Positions 33,432 to 42,585 of a stretch of DNA of 64,000 nucleotides are shown here, piece by piece. The translations under genes were made by a program, and so were the position numbers. Position 1 is the stretch's first letter, and every line of letters begins with the position of its first letter. Under the pieces are notes generated by a model. It searched no databases, had not been told where the DNA came from, and saw nothing but the letters and a program-made list of their open reading frames with translations. Source of the stretch: Pseudarthrobacter polychromogenes (lineage in GTDB: Bacteria; Actinomycetota; Actinomycetes; Actinomycetales; Micrococcaceae); assembly GCF_014644495.1 (NCBI RefSeq), contig NZ_BMKU01000005.1, forward strand, positions 88,976 to 152,975, written 5' to 3'.

Positions 33432-33460
33432 CCACTAAATGAACGGCATTCATTTATTAG
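33432..33460. promoter_or_regulatory. TetR-type operator, copy 2 (putrescine oxidase/tetR)
   Basis: A diverged copy of the 29-bp palindrome at 19395-19423: the right arm CATTCATTTATTAG matches 13 of 14 bases and the left arm 10 of 14. It lies between the divergent putrescine oxidase and TetR genes. Confidence 0.85.
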
Positions 33461-33535
33461 AACTATAGCTGCTCCTGTCATGGACGGGAAGTGCCCGGTG
33501 GAATAATGCTGGAGACCACCGACGAAAGGGCAGGC

Positions 33536-34234
33536 ATGCCGGCAGTATCAGCCACTCAGGGGCGCAACGCGGGGAGTGCCGGCACCCAGAGGCGGAGGGC
33601 CGGCAGGCCGTCAGCCGCCGTCCTGGACAAGGCCGGGATCACCACGGCGGCACTGGAGCTGATCAACCGCAAGGGATATGACGGCCTCACCATGGCCGCA
33701 CTGGCCAAGGAACTGGACGTGGCGCCGTCGGCCCTCTACAACCACGTGGCAGCCAAGCGGGACGTCCTGCTCCTGGTGGAGGACCACCTCACCTCACTGG
33801 TGGATGTATCCGGCTTCGGCCCGGCACCGTGGGAGGAAGCCGTTCGCGGCTGGGCCTGGAGCTACCGGAACGTCTTCGCCGAGCACACGCCGCTCATCCC
33901 GGTCATCGCCGTCCTTCCGGTGACTGACGCACCGCAGACCCTGGCCATGTACGAGACCGTCAGCAAGGGATTCCTCGACGCCGGATTCCCGCAGGAGCGG
34001 ATTGTCTCCTCCATCGTGGCCTTGGAGTCCTTCATTTTTGGCTCCGCCTATGACGTCACGGCGCCGGCCGATATTTTCGAGTCGGGCTCCATGGCGGAGG
34101 CAACACCGCACTTCACGGCTGCCGTGCGGAGCGCGGAAGGACAGGTGGACGGGCCACCCGCAGACGCCGCGTTCAGCCTGGGGCTTGAGGCACTCATCGC
34201 AGGACTGGGCGCCCTGCGGGAGCAGCGGGGTTAG
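33536..34234 (+). CDS. TetR family transcriptional regulator, candidate repressor of polyamine genes
   Basis: Regulator of 232 residues. The helix-turn-helix spans about residues 30-75 (ITTAALELINRKGYDGLTM, then LAKELDVAPSALYNHVAAK), followed by a TetR_C-type effector domain. I start at ATG 33536 because GAAAGGG lies 6-8 nt upstream; the frame also opens at 33506, but that region (GGAATAAT) looks like a -10 box. It is divergent from putrescine oxidase and shares the palindromic region at 33432, so autoregulation and control of the agmatine deiminase operon at 19.4 kb are inferred. Putrescine or agmatine are plausible inducers. Confidence 0.88.
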   Translation: MPAVSATQGRNAGSAGTQRRRAGRPSAAVLDKAGITTAALELINRKGYDGLTMAALAKELDVAPSALYNHVAAKRDVLLLVEDHLTSLVDVSGFGPAPWEEAVRGWAWSYRNVFAEHTPLIPVIAVLPVTDAPQTLAMYETVSKGFLDAGFPQERIVSSIVALESFIFGSAYDVTAPADIFESGSMAEATPHFTAAVRSAEGQVDGPPADAAFSLGLEALIAGLGALREQRG

Positions 34235-34282
34235 TCCAGCCTCCCCGTATAGCCGCGACATCCCCACGACGGACCTGCCACC

Positions 34283-34297
34283 ACTTGTAATACAAGT
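34283..34297. promoter_or_regulatory. FadR/GntR-type operator
   Basis: ACTTGTAATACAAGT is a perfect palindrome with a central A and the TTGTA-N-TACAA pattern typical of FadR-subfamily GntR regulators. It lies 61 bp upstream of the dehydratase gene whose operon encodes such a regulator. Confidence 0.82.
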
Positions 34298-34357
34298 ACT
34301 CTACTTATATCCTAAGAGGGCGGGCGAAGGAGCCCGGTCCCGCCTGAAGGAGAACCC

Positions 34358-35485
34358 GTGAGTACCGTCGATCTGATCCGGCACGTCAAGCTGTCCACCG
34401 CCCGCCTGCCCCTCGCCGTTCCCATCAGCGACGCGAAGGTCTTCACGGGCCGGCAGAAGCCCATGACCGAGGTCGTCTTCCTCTTCGCCGAGATCACCAC
34501 GGAACTGGGGCACACCGGCGTCGGCTTCAGTTACTCCAAGCGCGCCGGCGGTCCGGCGCAGTACGCACACGCCAAGGAGGTCGCCGGCGGCATCATCGGC
34601 GAGGACCCCAACGACATCGCGAAGATCTACACCAAGCTCCTGTGGGCCGGAGCGTCCGTGGGCCGCTCCGGGGTGGCCACGCAGGCCCTGGCCGCAATCG
34701 ACATTGCCCTCTACGACCTCAAAGCCAAGCGGGCCGGACTGCCCCTGGCCAAGTTCCTGGGCTCATACCGCGACTCCGTGCAGACCTACAACACCTCCGG
34801 CGGCTTCCTCAACGCCAGCCTCGAGGAAGTAAAAGCCCGCGCCACGCAGTCGATTGAGGAGGGCATCGGCGGCATCAAGATCAAGGTCGGCCTGCCGGAC
34901 AGCAAGGAGGACCTCCGCCGCGTCGCCGGGATCCGCGAGCACATTGGCTGGGACGTTCCACTGATGGTGGACGCCAACCAGCAGTGGGACCGTGCCACCG
35001 CCCTGCGGATGGGCCGCCAGCTCGAGCAGTTCAACCTCGTCTGGATCGAAGAGCCCCTGGACGCCTACGACTTCGAGGGCCACGCGCACCTGGCGCAGGT
35101 CCTGGATACTCCCATCGCCACCGGGGAGATGCTCGCCTCCGTGGCCGAACACAAGGGCCTCATCAGCGCGAACAGCTGCGACATCATCCAGCCGGATGCC
35201 CCACGGGTGGGCGGCATTACCCAGTTCCTGCGCCTTGCCGCCCTGGCGGATGAGCGCGGCCTGGGCCTGGCCCCGCACTTCGCCATGGAAATCCACCTGC
35301 ACCTGGCCGCCGCCTACCCGCGCGAGCCCTGGGTGGAGCACTTCGACTGGCTCGATCCGCTGTTCAACGAACGCCTCGAAACCAAGAACGGCAAAATGAT
35401 CGTCCCGGACCGCCCCGGCCTGGGCATCACCCTGAGCGACCAGGCGCGCGCCTGGACCACCGAATCAGTGGAGTTCGGCGCGTAA
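34358..35485 (+). CDS. Enolase-superfamily sugar acid dehydratase (L-talarate/galactarate type)
   Basis: Mg2+-dependent dehydratase of 375 residues in the mandelate racemase subgroup. The catalytic residues align with Salmonella talarate/galactarate dehydratase: Lys174 and Lys176 in GIKIKVG, metal ligands Asp205 (MVDANQ), Glu231 (WIEEPL) and Glu257 (TGEML), and the Asp280-His307 dyad. The 26-residue spacing of the ligands is the same. GTG start with AAGGAG 6 nt upstream. It is followed 10 bp later by a FadR-type regulator, suggesting a small self-regulated catabolic unit for an aldarate. No transporter or downstream aldolase is adjacent. Other acid-sugar substrates are possible. Confidence 0.85.
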   Translation: MSTVDLIRHVKLSTARLPLAVPISDAKVFTGRQKPMTEVVFLFAEITTELGHTGVGFSYSKRAGGPAQYAHAKEVAGGIIGEDPNDIAKIYTKLLWAGASVGRSGVATQALAAIDIALYDLKAKRAGLPLAKFLGSYRDSVQTYNTSGGFLNASLEEVKARATQSIEEGIGGIKIKVGLPDSKEDLRRVAGIREHIGWDVPLMVDANQQWDRATALRMGRQLEQFNLVWIEEPLDAYDFEGHAHLAQVLDTPIATGEMLASVAEHKGLISANSCDIIQPDAPRVGGITQFLRLAALADERGLGLAPHFAMEIHLHLAAAYPREPWVEHFDWLDPLFNERLETKNGKMIVPDRPGLGITLSDQARAWTTESVEFGA

Positions 35486-35495
35486 CCTAGTTGCC

Positions 35496-36194
35496 ATGAG
35501 CCGGAACCTCACCGCGGACCTCGCCGCTGACCTTCGCACCCGCATCGTCGACGGCGTCATCCAGCCGGGCGAGAAGCTCCCCAGCGAAAACACCCTGATC
35601 AGCGACTTTGGCGTCAGCCGTACCGTGGTGCGTGCCGCGCTGACCCGGCTGCAGGCCGAGGGACTTGTGGAAACCGAACGGGGACGGGGCAGCTTTGCCC
35701 TCACCCCGCCGTCGGACGGACCCTCCCCCGCTCCGGGGGCGCGTCCGGTGGCCACCATGGAGGACCGGCTGCACCTGCTGGAGTTCCGCATGGGGGTGGA
35801 AGCGGAGGCCGCGGCACTGGCGGCGCGCAACCATACAGAGCGGCAGTTGCGGGCCGTCACCGCAGCGCTGGAGGAGTTCACGGCCAGCGCGGGGCACCCG
35901 GCACACGCCATGAAGTCGGACTTTGAGTTTCACCGGGCCGTAGCCGCCGCTTCCGGCAACCCCTATTATTCCGACTGCCTCGCGGCGCTGGGCCAGACGA
36001 TGATCGCGATGCCGCGCACCCGGCTGATGACCGGCGTCGAGCACTACGCCCGGGACCATTTTGACCAGGTGGTGCAGGAACACCGGTCCATCTCGGAGGC
36101 CATCGCGGACGGGGATGAGGCTGCCGCAGCAGCTGCCATGCGCAGCCACCTGGCGAATTCACGACGCCGGTTCAAGGCATCGGCGCGTCCCTAG
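35496..36194 (+). CDS. FadR-subfamily GntR transcriptional regulator
   Basis: Regulator of 232 residues: an N-terminal winged helix (GEKLPSENTLISDFGVSRTVV and LQAEGLVETERGRGSF, residues about 24-67) and a C-terminal FCD domain with metal-binding Asp/His positions (SDFEFHRAVAAASGNPYY). It starts 10 bp after the dehydratase gene and probably represses that operon through the 15-bp palindrome at 34283-34297. The effector is probably a sugar acid. No further gene follows on this strand until fhaA. Confidence 0.9.
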   Translation: MSRNLTADLAADLRTRIVDGVIQPGEKLPSENTLISDFGVSRTVVRAALTRLQAEGLVETERGRGSFALTPPSDGPSPAPGARPVATMEDRLHLLEFRMGVEAEAAALAARNHTERQLRAVTAALEEFTASAGHPAHAMKSDFEFHRAVAAASGNPYYSDCLAALGQTMIAMPRTRLMTGVEHYARDHFDQVVQEHRSISEAIADGDEAAAAAAMRSHLANSRRRFKASARP

Positions 36195-36347
36195 CGGCCG
36201 GGGAATATCACCGCCACGCGGCACCAACCCGGCTCCCGTCGTCGAACCCGGCTGTGCGGCACCCGGGCCTGGACATAACACCCCGGAACCCCGGGGTGAA
36301 AAGTCCAAACAGCAGTGAAACCGGCTTTACGGAAACTCAGTGAACGC

Positions 36348-36381
36348 AGAAGAGCCCCGGTCCTAAGACCGGGGCTCTTCT
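36348..36381. terminator. Hairpin terminator at tRNA-Leu 3' side
   Basis: A 14-bp stem (AGAAGAGCCCCGGT and its complement) with 6-nt loop lies 8 bp beyond the 3' end of tRNA-Leu. It can fold on both strands and may also end the upstream rightward operon. Confidence 0.8.
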
Positions 36382-36389
36382 TGTTTGCG

Positions 36390-36472
36390 TGCGCGAGGGG
36401 GGATTTGAACCCCCACACCCTTTCGGATACTGGCACCTGAAGCCAGCGCGTCTGCCGTTCCGCCACTCGCGC
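36390..36472 (-). tRNA. tRNA-Leu (anticodon CAG)
   Basis: An 83-nt class II tRNA. The acceptor stem is GCGCGAG with CTCGCGC, the anticodon stem CTGGC/GCCAG encloses loop TTCAGGT (anticodon CAG, reading CUG), a long variable arm is present, and the T-loop reads TTCAAAT. CCA is not encoded. Confidence 0.95.
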
Positions 36473-36847
36473 GCAACTTCTTTCACCCAGCAACGGCCGG
36501 TTTCCCGGATCCGCAACCCTGTAAAAGCAGCGAGATCAAGCATAACGGACAGTGGACGGAAATTACCAATTGGGCTCCCATGCGCCTGCCCGGCCCCGGC
36601 GGAACCCGAAAATTCGTGCCCCCGCCCCGGGACGGAACTGGGGCCGGATCCGGCCCGGCTGCGGCTGCGGAGTGAACTTTTGCAGGCGGCGGGCCGTTGT
36701 TGATTAAGGTCATTCACAGGGCTGCCCAGTAGTATCGGATGTAGGAGTGGCTGCCGCACGCGCGCACGCTCCTGAGATGTGAACTGCACGGCGGGTGAAG
36801 TTCCGGAACGGAAACTGCCCCGCAGCCGGGGGGAAAGGAGAAGAATC
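36473..36847. other. Intergenic region upstream of the fhaA operon
   Basis: A 375-bp stretch with no convincing gene. It should contain the promoter of the seven-gene fhaA-pknB operon. A TAGTAT -10-like box is at 36730-36735, but I find no matching -35 at normal spacing. AAAGGAG 7 nt before the fhaA start is clear. Confidence 0.6.
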
Positions 36848-37591
36848 ATGGGTCTGCTGGACAAAGTTGAACGCGGCATTGAAAAGGCTGTCCGGGGCGT
36901 CTTCTCCACCGGCTCCCGCGCACAGGTTGAGCCTGTGGAAATCGCCAGCAGGCTGCGCCGCGAGGTGGACCACAAGGCCCTCACGGTGTCGGCCGGCCGC
37001 ACACTGGCACCCAACGTTTTCGACGTCCAGCTCAGTGAAGACGACTTCAAGAGGGCCCAGGAATGGGGCACCCCGCTGGCCGAAGAACTGTGCGATGTGG
37101 TGATCAACCACGTCCGCAGCCAGGGATACACGCTTCAGGGATCGGTGCGGATTTCCTTCCGCCGGGACACGCAGCTGCGCGCCGGCGACTTTGAAATCAT
37201 CTCCACCACCGAAAAGACCCAGGGTTCCCCGGCAGGCGCCCCCGCACGCTCCAACGTGCCGGCAGCTCCCAGCCGCCAGCCGGTCCGGCTCCAGCCCGTC
37301 CTGGACATCGACGGGCAGCGCTACTCCCTCAACGCGCCGTCCATCGTGCTGGGCAGGTCCTCCGATGCCGACATCCATGTCGAGGACACCGGCGTTTCCC
37401 GCCGCCATCTGGAAATCCGTACGGCCAACGGCGTGACCAGCGCAGTGGATATGGGATCCACCAACGGCAGCTACGTCAACGGGCAGAAGGTGTCAGGGAG
37501 CACCGAGCTCACTGACGGCTCCACCATCACTATGGGACGGACAAAAATCATCTTCCGCCTACTGCCTGCCGGCCCTGGTGGCCGCGCATGA
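36848..37591 (+). CDS. fhaA: FhaA: DUF3662 and FHA domain protein
   Basis: Phosphothreonine-binding scaffold of 247 residues that links Ser/Thr kinases to cell-wall synthesis in actinobacteria. Residues 1-115 form the DUF3662 domain (MGLLDKVERGIEKAVRGVF at the start). A short Pro-rich linker precedes the FHA domain (about residues 160-240) with the phosphopeptide motifs GRSSDADI, SRRH and STNGSYVNG. AAAGGAG 7 nt upstream supports ATG 36848. First gene of the operon; it overlaps fhaB as ATGA. In mycobacteria the orthologue binds MviN/MurJ-type partners, which are not in this window. Confidence 0.94.
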   Translation: MGLLDKVERGIEKAVRGVFSTGSRAQVEPVEIASRLRREVDHKALTVSAGRTLAPNVFDVQLSEDDFKRAQEWGTPLAEELCDVVINHVRSQGYTLQGSVRISFRRDTQLRAGDFEIISTTEKTQGSPAGAPARSNVPAAPSRQPVRLQPVLDIDGQRYSLNAPSIVLGRSSDADIHVEDTGVSRRHLEIRTANGVTSAVDMGSTNGSYVNGQKVSGSTELTDGSTITMGRTKIIFRLLPAGPGGRA

Positions 37592-38070
37592 GCGACCTGA
37601 CCATCACAGCCCTGCGCTTTGGCTTCCTCCTGCTCCTCTGGGTGCTGATTTTCAGCATCGTGTCAGCGATGCGACGGGACCTCATGGTGGGGCGCAAGGC
37701 GGCGTCCGGCGCTCCAACCCAACGAGAGGTCCGCAAAAACCCGGGCTTGGCGGAAGCCGCCCCGCAGCCGGTGAAGCAGCAGGCCCACCAGCTGGTTGTC
37801 ATCGAGGGACCGCTGAAGGGAACCACCCTTCCGCTTGCCGCCAGCCCCATCCTCCTGGGACGGGCCCAGGAGGCCACGCTGGTCCTGGAGGACGACTACG
37901 CCTCCGGCCGCCACGCACGGCTGTTCCCCCAGGGCAGCCGCTGGTTCATCGAGGATCTCGGCTCAACGAACGGAACGTACCTGGCGGACCAGCAACTTAC
38001 CCGTGCCCTGCCGGTTGAGCCAGGGGTACCCGTGAGAATCGGCAAGACGGTCATCGAATTGAGGCCATAG
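37588..38070 (+). CDS. fhaB: FhaB/FipA: membrane-anchored FHA domain protein
   Basis: Protein of 160 residues with an N-terminal membrane helix (FGFLLLLWVLIFSIVSAM, about residues 10-28) and a C-terminal FHA domain (about residues 85-155) with GRAQEATL, SGRHARLF and STNGTYL. FHA domains read phosphothreonine made by PknA/PknB; the mycobacterial orthologue FipA connects to FtsZ and FtsQ. It overlaps fhaA by 4 bp and lies 2 bp before pstP. Confidence 0.93.
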   Translation: MSDLTITALRFGFLLLLWVLIFSIVSAMRRDLMVGRKAASGAPTQREVRKNPGLAEAAPQPVKQQAHQLVVIEGPLKGTTLPLAASPILLGRAQEATLVLEDDYASGRHARLFPQGSRWFIEDLGSTNGTYLADQQLTRALPVEPGVPVRIGKTVIELRP

Positions 38071-38072
38071 CC

Positions 38073-39734
38073 GTGGCCGCCACGCAATCCCCCGCAAACG
38101 GGCACCAGCCCCCGCAGCGGCCCCTCATCATGCGCTTCGCAGCGCGCTCCGACGTCGGCCGCATCCGCTCCAAGAATGACGACTCCGCCTACGCAGGCCG
38201 GCACCTCGCCGTCGTCGCGGACGGAATGGGCGGCCACGCAGGCGGCGACGTTGCCTCCGCCGCCACCGTCCTGGACATGATCCACCTGGACCGCGGCGGC
38301 TACCACGGTGACGCCGGCACGGTCCTTGCCGATGAAATCCAGACCGCGAATTCCCTGCTGTCCGAACTGGTGCACCAGAACCCCAAGCTCGCGGGAATGG
38401 GCACCACGGTCACGGCCCTCCTGCTGGCCGAGGGAAAGCTCCACTTCGCACATATTGGCGATTCCCGGGCCTACCGCTTGCGCGACGGCGAGTTCAAGCA
38501 AGTGAGCGTGGACCACACGTTCGTCCAGCGGCTCATCGACGAAGGCAGGCTCCGCCCGGAGGAGGCCGAGAGCCACCCGCACAAGAACGTCCTGATGCGG
38601 GTCCTGGGCGACGTCGACGCCAGTCCCGAACTTGATCTCGACACCCTGGACGTTCGGCCGGGCGACCGCTGGCTGCTCTGCTCCGACGGGCTCAACTATG
38701 TTGCGGGCCACGCCGTGGAGCGGACGGTGCGGGAGACCAAGGACCTCCGCGAGTGCGTGGAAACCCTGGTGGACCTGACCCTTGAAGCCGGTTCCCCGGA
38801 CAACGTCACCGTGATCATGGTGGAAATCGTCGAAGAAACGCCCGACGACGTCAGTACGGTCGCCGTCGAAGTCATTCCTTCCACGAATGCCGCCTTGGCC
38901 GCTGCCGCGGCAGCGCGGAAGGACACCCCGCCGGAGGGCGGGAACGTCCCTGCCCGGGATGCCGGGGACCCTGGCTCCAAAGAAGCGGGGGGCGCGGGAG
39001 GTTCCACGGAGGCCGGCGGCGCTCCGTCCGTGCAGTCGGGCGCCACTGACCCGCACCTGGGCGAGCACTTGTCCGCGGAAGTCCTGCGGGAGGAGCTGGC
39101 GTCGCGGCCGCACGAACTTGTGGGTGCTGCCGCGGCGGCCGCCGAGTCCGGTTCCATCCCCACCATCGCGGGGCGAACTGTGGCGCGCAGGGCAGCAACC
39201 CTCCTCACCCACAGGGCCGAACAGCCCGGCAACGACGCCGAGGAAGCCCTCGTACCGCCCAAGCCGCGCCGGTGGGTCACCTGGGCCATCGCCGCATCGG
39301 TGCTGGTGGCGCTGACGGTGGGCCTGTGGCTGGGCTATGCCTGGACGCAGACCCGTTACTACGTGGGCGAGTTCGATTCACGGGTGGCCATCTACAACGG
39401 GGTTTCGCAGCGCCTGGGACCCATCGGACTGTCCAGCCTGGAGACCGTCACGGAGATCCGGATGGATTCCCTGCCACCATTTTCCCAGCAGCGGGTCCGC
39501 CAGACCGTTCCCGCCAACGACCTCTACGACGCCCAGCGCATCGTGAAGAACCTTGAGCTCACCGGGACCACGTCTCCCGAACAGGACTGCCCTGCGCCTT
39601 CTCCGTCCCCGGCAGCCTCCACCCTCGCCCCCGCGCCCACAGACTCCGCGGCCGCTGCACCGGCCCCGGACGCTTCTCCTGCGCCGACGTCCCCGTCACC
39701 CAGCCCCTCCGTCACCTGCGAGGCGGTCCAATGA
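38073..39734 (+). CDS. pstP: PstP: PP2C-type Ser/Thr protein phosphatase
   Basis: Metal-dependent phosphatase of 553 residues that reverses PknA/PknB phosphorylation. The cytoplasmic PP2C domain (about residues 20-260) has KNDDSAYAG, ADGMGGHAGG, HIGDSRAYRL and LCSDGL, which supply the metal-binding Asp residues. A long low-complexity linker leads to one membrane helix (about residues 401-424), an extracellular domain and a Pro/Ala/Ser-rich tail. GTG start at 38073, 2 bp after fhaB; the stop overlaps rodA as ATGA. The linker is longer than in mycobacterial PstP. Confidence 0.95.
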   Translation: MAATQSPANGHQPPQRPLIMRFAARSDVGRIRSKNDDSAYAGRHLAVVADGMGGHAGGDVASAATVLDMIHLDRGGYHGDAGTVLADEIQTANSLLSELVHQNPKLAGMGTTVTALLLAEGKLHFAHIGDSRAYRLRDGEFKQVSVDHTFVQRLIDEGRLRPEEAESHPHKNVLMRVLGDVDASPELDLDTLDVRPGDRWLLCSDGLNYVAGHAVERTVRETKDLRECVETLVDLTLEAGSPDNVTVIMVEIVEETPDDVSTVAVEVIPSTNAALAAAAAARKDTPPEGGNVPARDAGDPGSKEAGGAGGSTEAGGAPSVQSGATDPHLGEHLSAEVLREELASRPHELVGAAAAAAESGSIPTIAGRTVARRAATLLTHRAEQPGNDAEEALVPPKPRRWVTWAIAASVLVALTVGLWLGYAWTQTRYYVGEFDSRVAIYNGVSQRLGPIGLSSLETVTEIRMDSLPPFSQQRVRQTVPANDLYDAQRIVKNLELTGTTSPEQDCPAPSPSPAASTLAPAPTDSAAAAPAPDASPAPTSPSPSPSVTCEAVQ

Positions 39735-41128
39735 GCCAGCTCAGCACCATGCCCAAACCGCGCCGCAACGTTGAACTCGCGCTGCTCCTGCTTGCCCTCG
39801 CCGTAGGCATCGGCGCCAACATGCTGGTGGGCATCGACCGGGAGAATGCGTTTGATTCCGACTTCTGGTTCCAGTCCGGCCTCCTGGCCGTCGCCGCCTT
39901 GGTCTTCCACGGAGTCCTTCGCCTCCGCGCAAAGTATGCCGATCCGGTAATACTTCCGCTCGTGGTCGCGCTGAACGGAATCGGCCTGGCCATGATCCAC
40001 CGGCTGGATGCCCCCGGGGACGACACCGGCAACAACCAGCTCCGGTGGACACTCATCGCCATGGCCGTGGCCATCGGGGTGATCTGGTTCCTGAAGGACC
40101 ACCGGATCCTCCGCCGGTTCACCTTCATTTCACTGGCTGCCAGCGCACTCCTCCTGATCCTGCCGCTTGTTCCGGGCATCACCGCCGGCGAGATCCTCGG
40201 CGCACGGGTCTGGATCCGCCTCGGTCCCATGACGTTCCAGCCCGGCGAGGTCGCGAAGATCACCCTGGCTATATTCTTCGCTGGTTATCTTTCCTCCAAC
40301 CGGGACCTGATCCTGCTGGCGGGCCGCAAGGTGGGGCCGCTGCAGTTCCCGCGTTTCAAGGACATGGGCCCCATGATCACCGCGTGGCTGGTCAGCATCG
40401 GTGTGCTCATCTTCCAACGGGACCTGGGCTCCTCCATCCTCTTCTTCGGCCTGTTCATCGTGATGATCTACGTGGCCACCAGCCGGATCAGCTGGGTTGT
40501 CATAGGCCTGGCCCTCATCGCCGGCGGCGGGTTCGTGGCCGCCCAGGTGTTCTCCCACGTGCAGCTGCGCATCGATGGGTGGCTCAACGCCTTCACACCT
40601 GAGGTCTATGACCGGTTTCCCGGCGGAAGCCGGCAAATCATTCAAGGCCTCTTCGGCATGGCCAACGGCGGCCTGATGGGCACAGGACTGGGCCAAGGGC
40701 GCCCGGACCTGGTCCCCTTCGCGAACAGCGACATGATCATTGCTTCCCTGGGCGAGGAACTGGGGCTCATCGGCCTCTTCGCCGTCGTCCTGATGTACCT
40801 GCTGCTGTTCACCCGCGGTTTCCGGGCTGCCCTCGGCACCCGCGACGCCTTCGGAAAACTCCTGGCGTGCGGGCTGTCCTTCGCCGTGGCGCTGCAGTGC
40901 TTTGTGGTGATCGGGGGCGTGACCCGCCTGATCCCGCTGACGGGCCTCACCACGCCGTTCCTGGCGGCCGGCGGCTCGTCCCTGCTGGCCAACTGGATCA
41001 TAGTTGGCCTGCTCCTGATGATTTCGCACACCGCGCGCGGCCCTGTGGACACTACTCCCTTGCCGCCTGGCAAAGGATCGGAAGCACCAGGCATTGATAC
41101 TCCTACCGAGGCGGTGAAGCACCTGTGA
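39731..41128 (+). CDS. rodA: RodA/FtsW: SEDS-family peptidoglycan glycosyltransferase
   Basis: Integral membrane protein of 465 residues with about 12 hydrophobic segments that polymerises lipid II glycans. Typical SEDS features are WIRLGPMTFQPGEVAKI, FQRDLGSSILFFG and the C-terminal LIPLTGLTTPFLAAGGSSLL. Its place next to pbpA, a class B PBP, fits a SEDS-bPBP synthase pair for cell elongation or division. It overlaps pstP (ATGA) and pbpA (GTGA). Confidence 0.95.
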   Translation: MSQLSTMPKPRRNVELALLLLALAVGIGANMLVGIDRENAFDSDFWFQSGLLAVAALVFHGVLRLRAKYADPVILPLVVALNGIGLAMIHRLDAPGDDTGNNQLRWTLIAMAVAIGVIWFLKDHRILRRFTFISLAASALLLILPLVPGITAGEILGARVWIRLGPMTFQPGEVAKITLAIFFAGYLSSNRDLILLAGRKVGPLQFPRFKDMGPMITAWLVSIGVLIFQRDLGSSILFFGLFIVMIYVATSRISWVVIGLALIAGGGFVAAQVFSHVQLRIDGWLNAFTPEVYDRFPGGSRQIIQGLFGMANGGLMGTGLGQGRPDLVPFANSDMIIASLGEELGLIGLFAVVLMYLLLFTRGFRAALGTRDAFGKLLACGLSFAVALQCFVVIGGVTRLIPLTGLTTPFLAAGGSSLLANWIIVGLLLMISHTARGPVDTTPLPPGKGSEAPGIDTPTEAVKHL

Positions 41129-42585
41129 ACCAGGCAATACGGCATTCATGGGTGGCGGCCATCGCCATGTTCGCACTCATCTTTGGAGCCATCAGCTACG
41201 TCCAGGTGATCGGGGCCGACGAACTCAAGGCCAACCCCTGGAACCAGCGCGCCGTCCTGCAAAGCTTCTGCAATGACCGTGGCGCCGTCATTGTGGGTGG
41301 ATCCCCCGTGGCCGAGTCCGTGGAAACCGGCTCGGAGACCTGCGCCTTCCAGCGCACGTACCCGCAGCCGGAAGCCTACGCAGGGATCACGGGGTACTTC
41401 TCGCAGAACTTCGGCGCCACCGGCCTGGAGCAGTCCATGGGAGCGGAGCTTGCCGGCAACTCGGACCAGCTCTTCCTGGACCGGGTGGGTCAGCTGTTCC
41501 TCGGGAACCAGCCCAAGGGCGCATCGGTAGAGCTCACCATCGACCCCGAAATCCAGCAGCTGGCCTACAGCCTGATCCCGGACGGGCAACGTGGCTCCAT
41601 CGTGGTCACCAACCCCAAGACCGGAGACATCCTGGCCATGGTGTCCAAGCCGTCCTATGATCCGAACCTGGTGGCCACCCAGGACCTCGCCGCGGCCGAT
41701 GCCAGCATGAATGAACTGATCAAGGTGCCCGGGATCAACCTGAACCCGAATGTCAGTGGACCCACCGGGGAACTGCTGGCCCCCGGCTCCGTGTTCAAGC
41801 TGGTGGATACCGCAGCTGCCCTGGCATCCGGGAAGTACAACAAGGACAGCGAGCTCCCCAACCCTGCGGAACTGCCCTTCGAGGGCATCCAGTACCGCCT
41901 GCCCAACTACGCAGGCGGCAACTGCTACACCCGGGACACAGCCAGTTTCGCCTTCGCGCTCCAGCAGTCCTGCAACACCCCCTTCGCGAGCATCGCCCTG
42001 GACCTTGGCCGTGACGCCATTGCCGAACAGGCAGCGAAGTTCGGGTTCGGCCAGGACATGGGCGATCAGCTCAAGCTGGACTACGCCAGCGAAAACACCT
42101 TCCCGGATGACCTCGACGGCCCCGGCCTGGCGCAGTCCGTCATCGGGCAGAAGGACGTCAGGGCTACGCCATTGCAGGTGGCACTGATGACCGCCGCAAT
42201 CGCGAACGACGGCGTCCAGATGCAGCCCACCCTCATCAAGACCCTGCGCTCCCCGGACCTCCGCGTGATTGATGAACCTCAGCCGAAGCAGTTGCGGACC
42301 TCCACCACCCCGGACATCGCCAACCAGATCACGGAGTGGATGGTGAGTGCGGTCAGCGAGGGCATCGCCAACCGGGCGGCTGTTCCCGGCGTCCAGGTGG
42401 CAGGAAAGACCGGAACCGCCGAGCTGGGCAACGGAGCGAACAACTCCTGGTTCACCGGCTTTGCCCCCGCAAACAACCCGCAGGTGGGTGTCACGATCGT
42501 CATGGAAGGCGTGGACATCACCACCGGAGCACAGCTAACCAGTCCGAACGCGAAGAGAATTTTTGAGGCGGTGTTGAATAAGTGA
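41125..42585 (+). CDS. pbpA: PbpA: class B penicillin-binding protein (transpeptidase)
   Basis: Transpeptidase of 486 residues that crosslinks peptidoglycan as partner of RodA. One N-terminal membrane helix (about residues 7-30) precedes a pedestal domain and the catalytic domain: active Ser222 and Lys225 in [11 protein letters not shown] near position 286, and KTGTAE in the C-terminal third. GTG start overlapping the rodA stop as GTGA; the end overlaps pknA. The order matches mycobacterial rodA-pbpA-pknA-pknB. Confidence 0.95.
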   Translation: MNQAIRHSWVAAIAMFALIFGAISYVQVIGADELKANPWNQRAVLQSFCNDRGAVIVGGSPVAESVETGSETCAFQRTYPQPEAYAGITGYFSQNFGATGLEQSMGAELAGNSDQLFLDRVGQLFLGNQPKGASVELTIDPEIQQLAYSLIPDGQRGSIVVTNPKTGDILAMVSKPSYDPNLVATQDLAAADASMNELIKVPGINLNPNVSGPTGELLAPGSVFKLVDTAAALASGKYNKDSELPNPAELPFEGIQYRLPNYAGGNCYTRDTASFAFALQQSCNTPFASIALDLGRDAIAEQAAKFGFGQDMGDQLKLDYASENTFPDDLDGPGLAQSVIGQKDVRATPLQVALMTAAIANDGVQMQPTLIKTLRSPDLRVIDEPQPKQLRTSTTPDIANQITEWMVSAVSEGIANRAAVPGVQVAGKTGTAELGNGANNSWFTGFAPANNPQVGVTIVMEGVDITTGAQLTSPNAKRIFEAVLNK

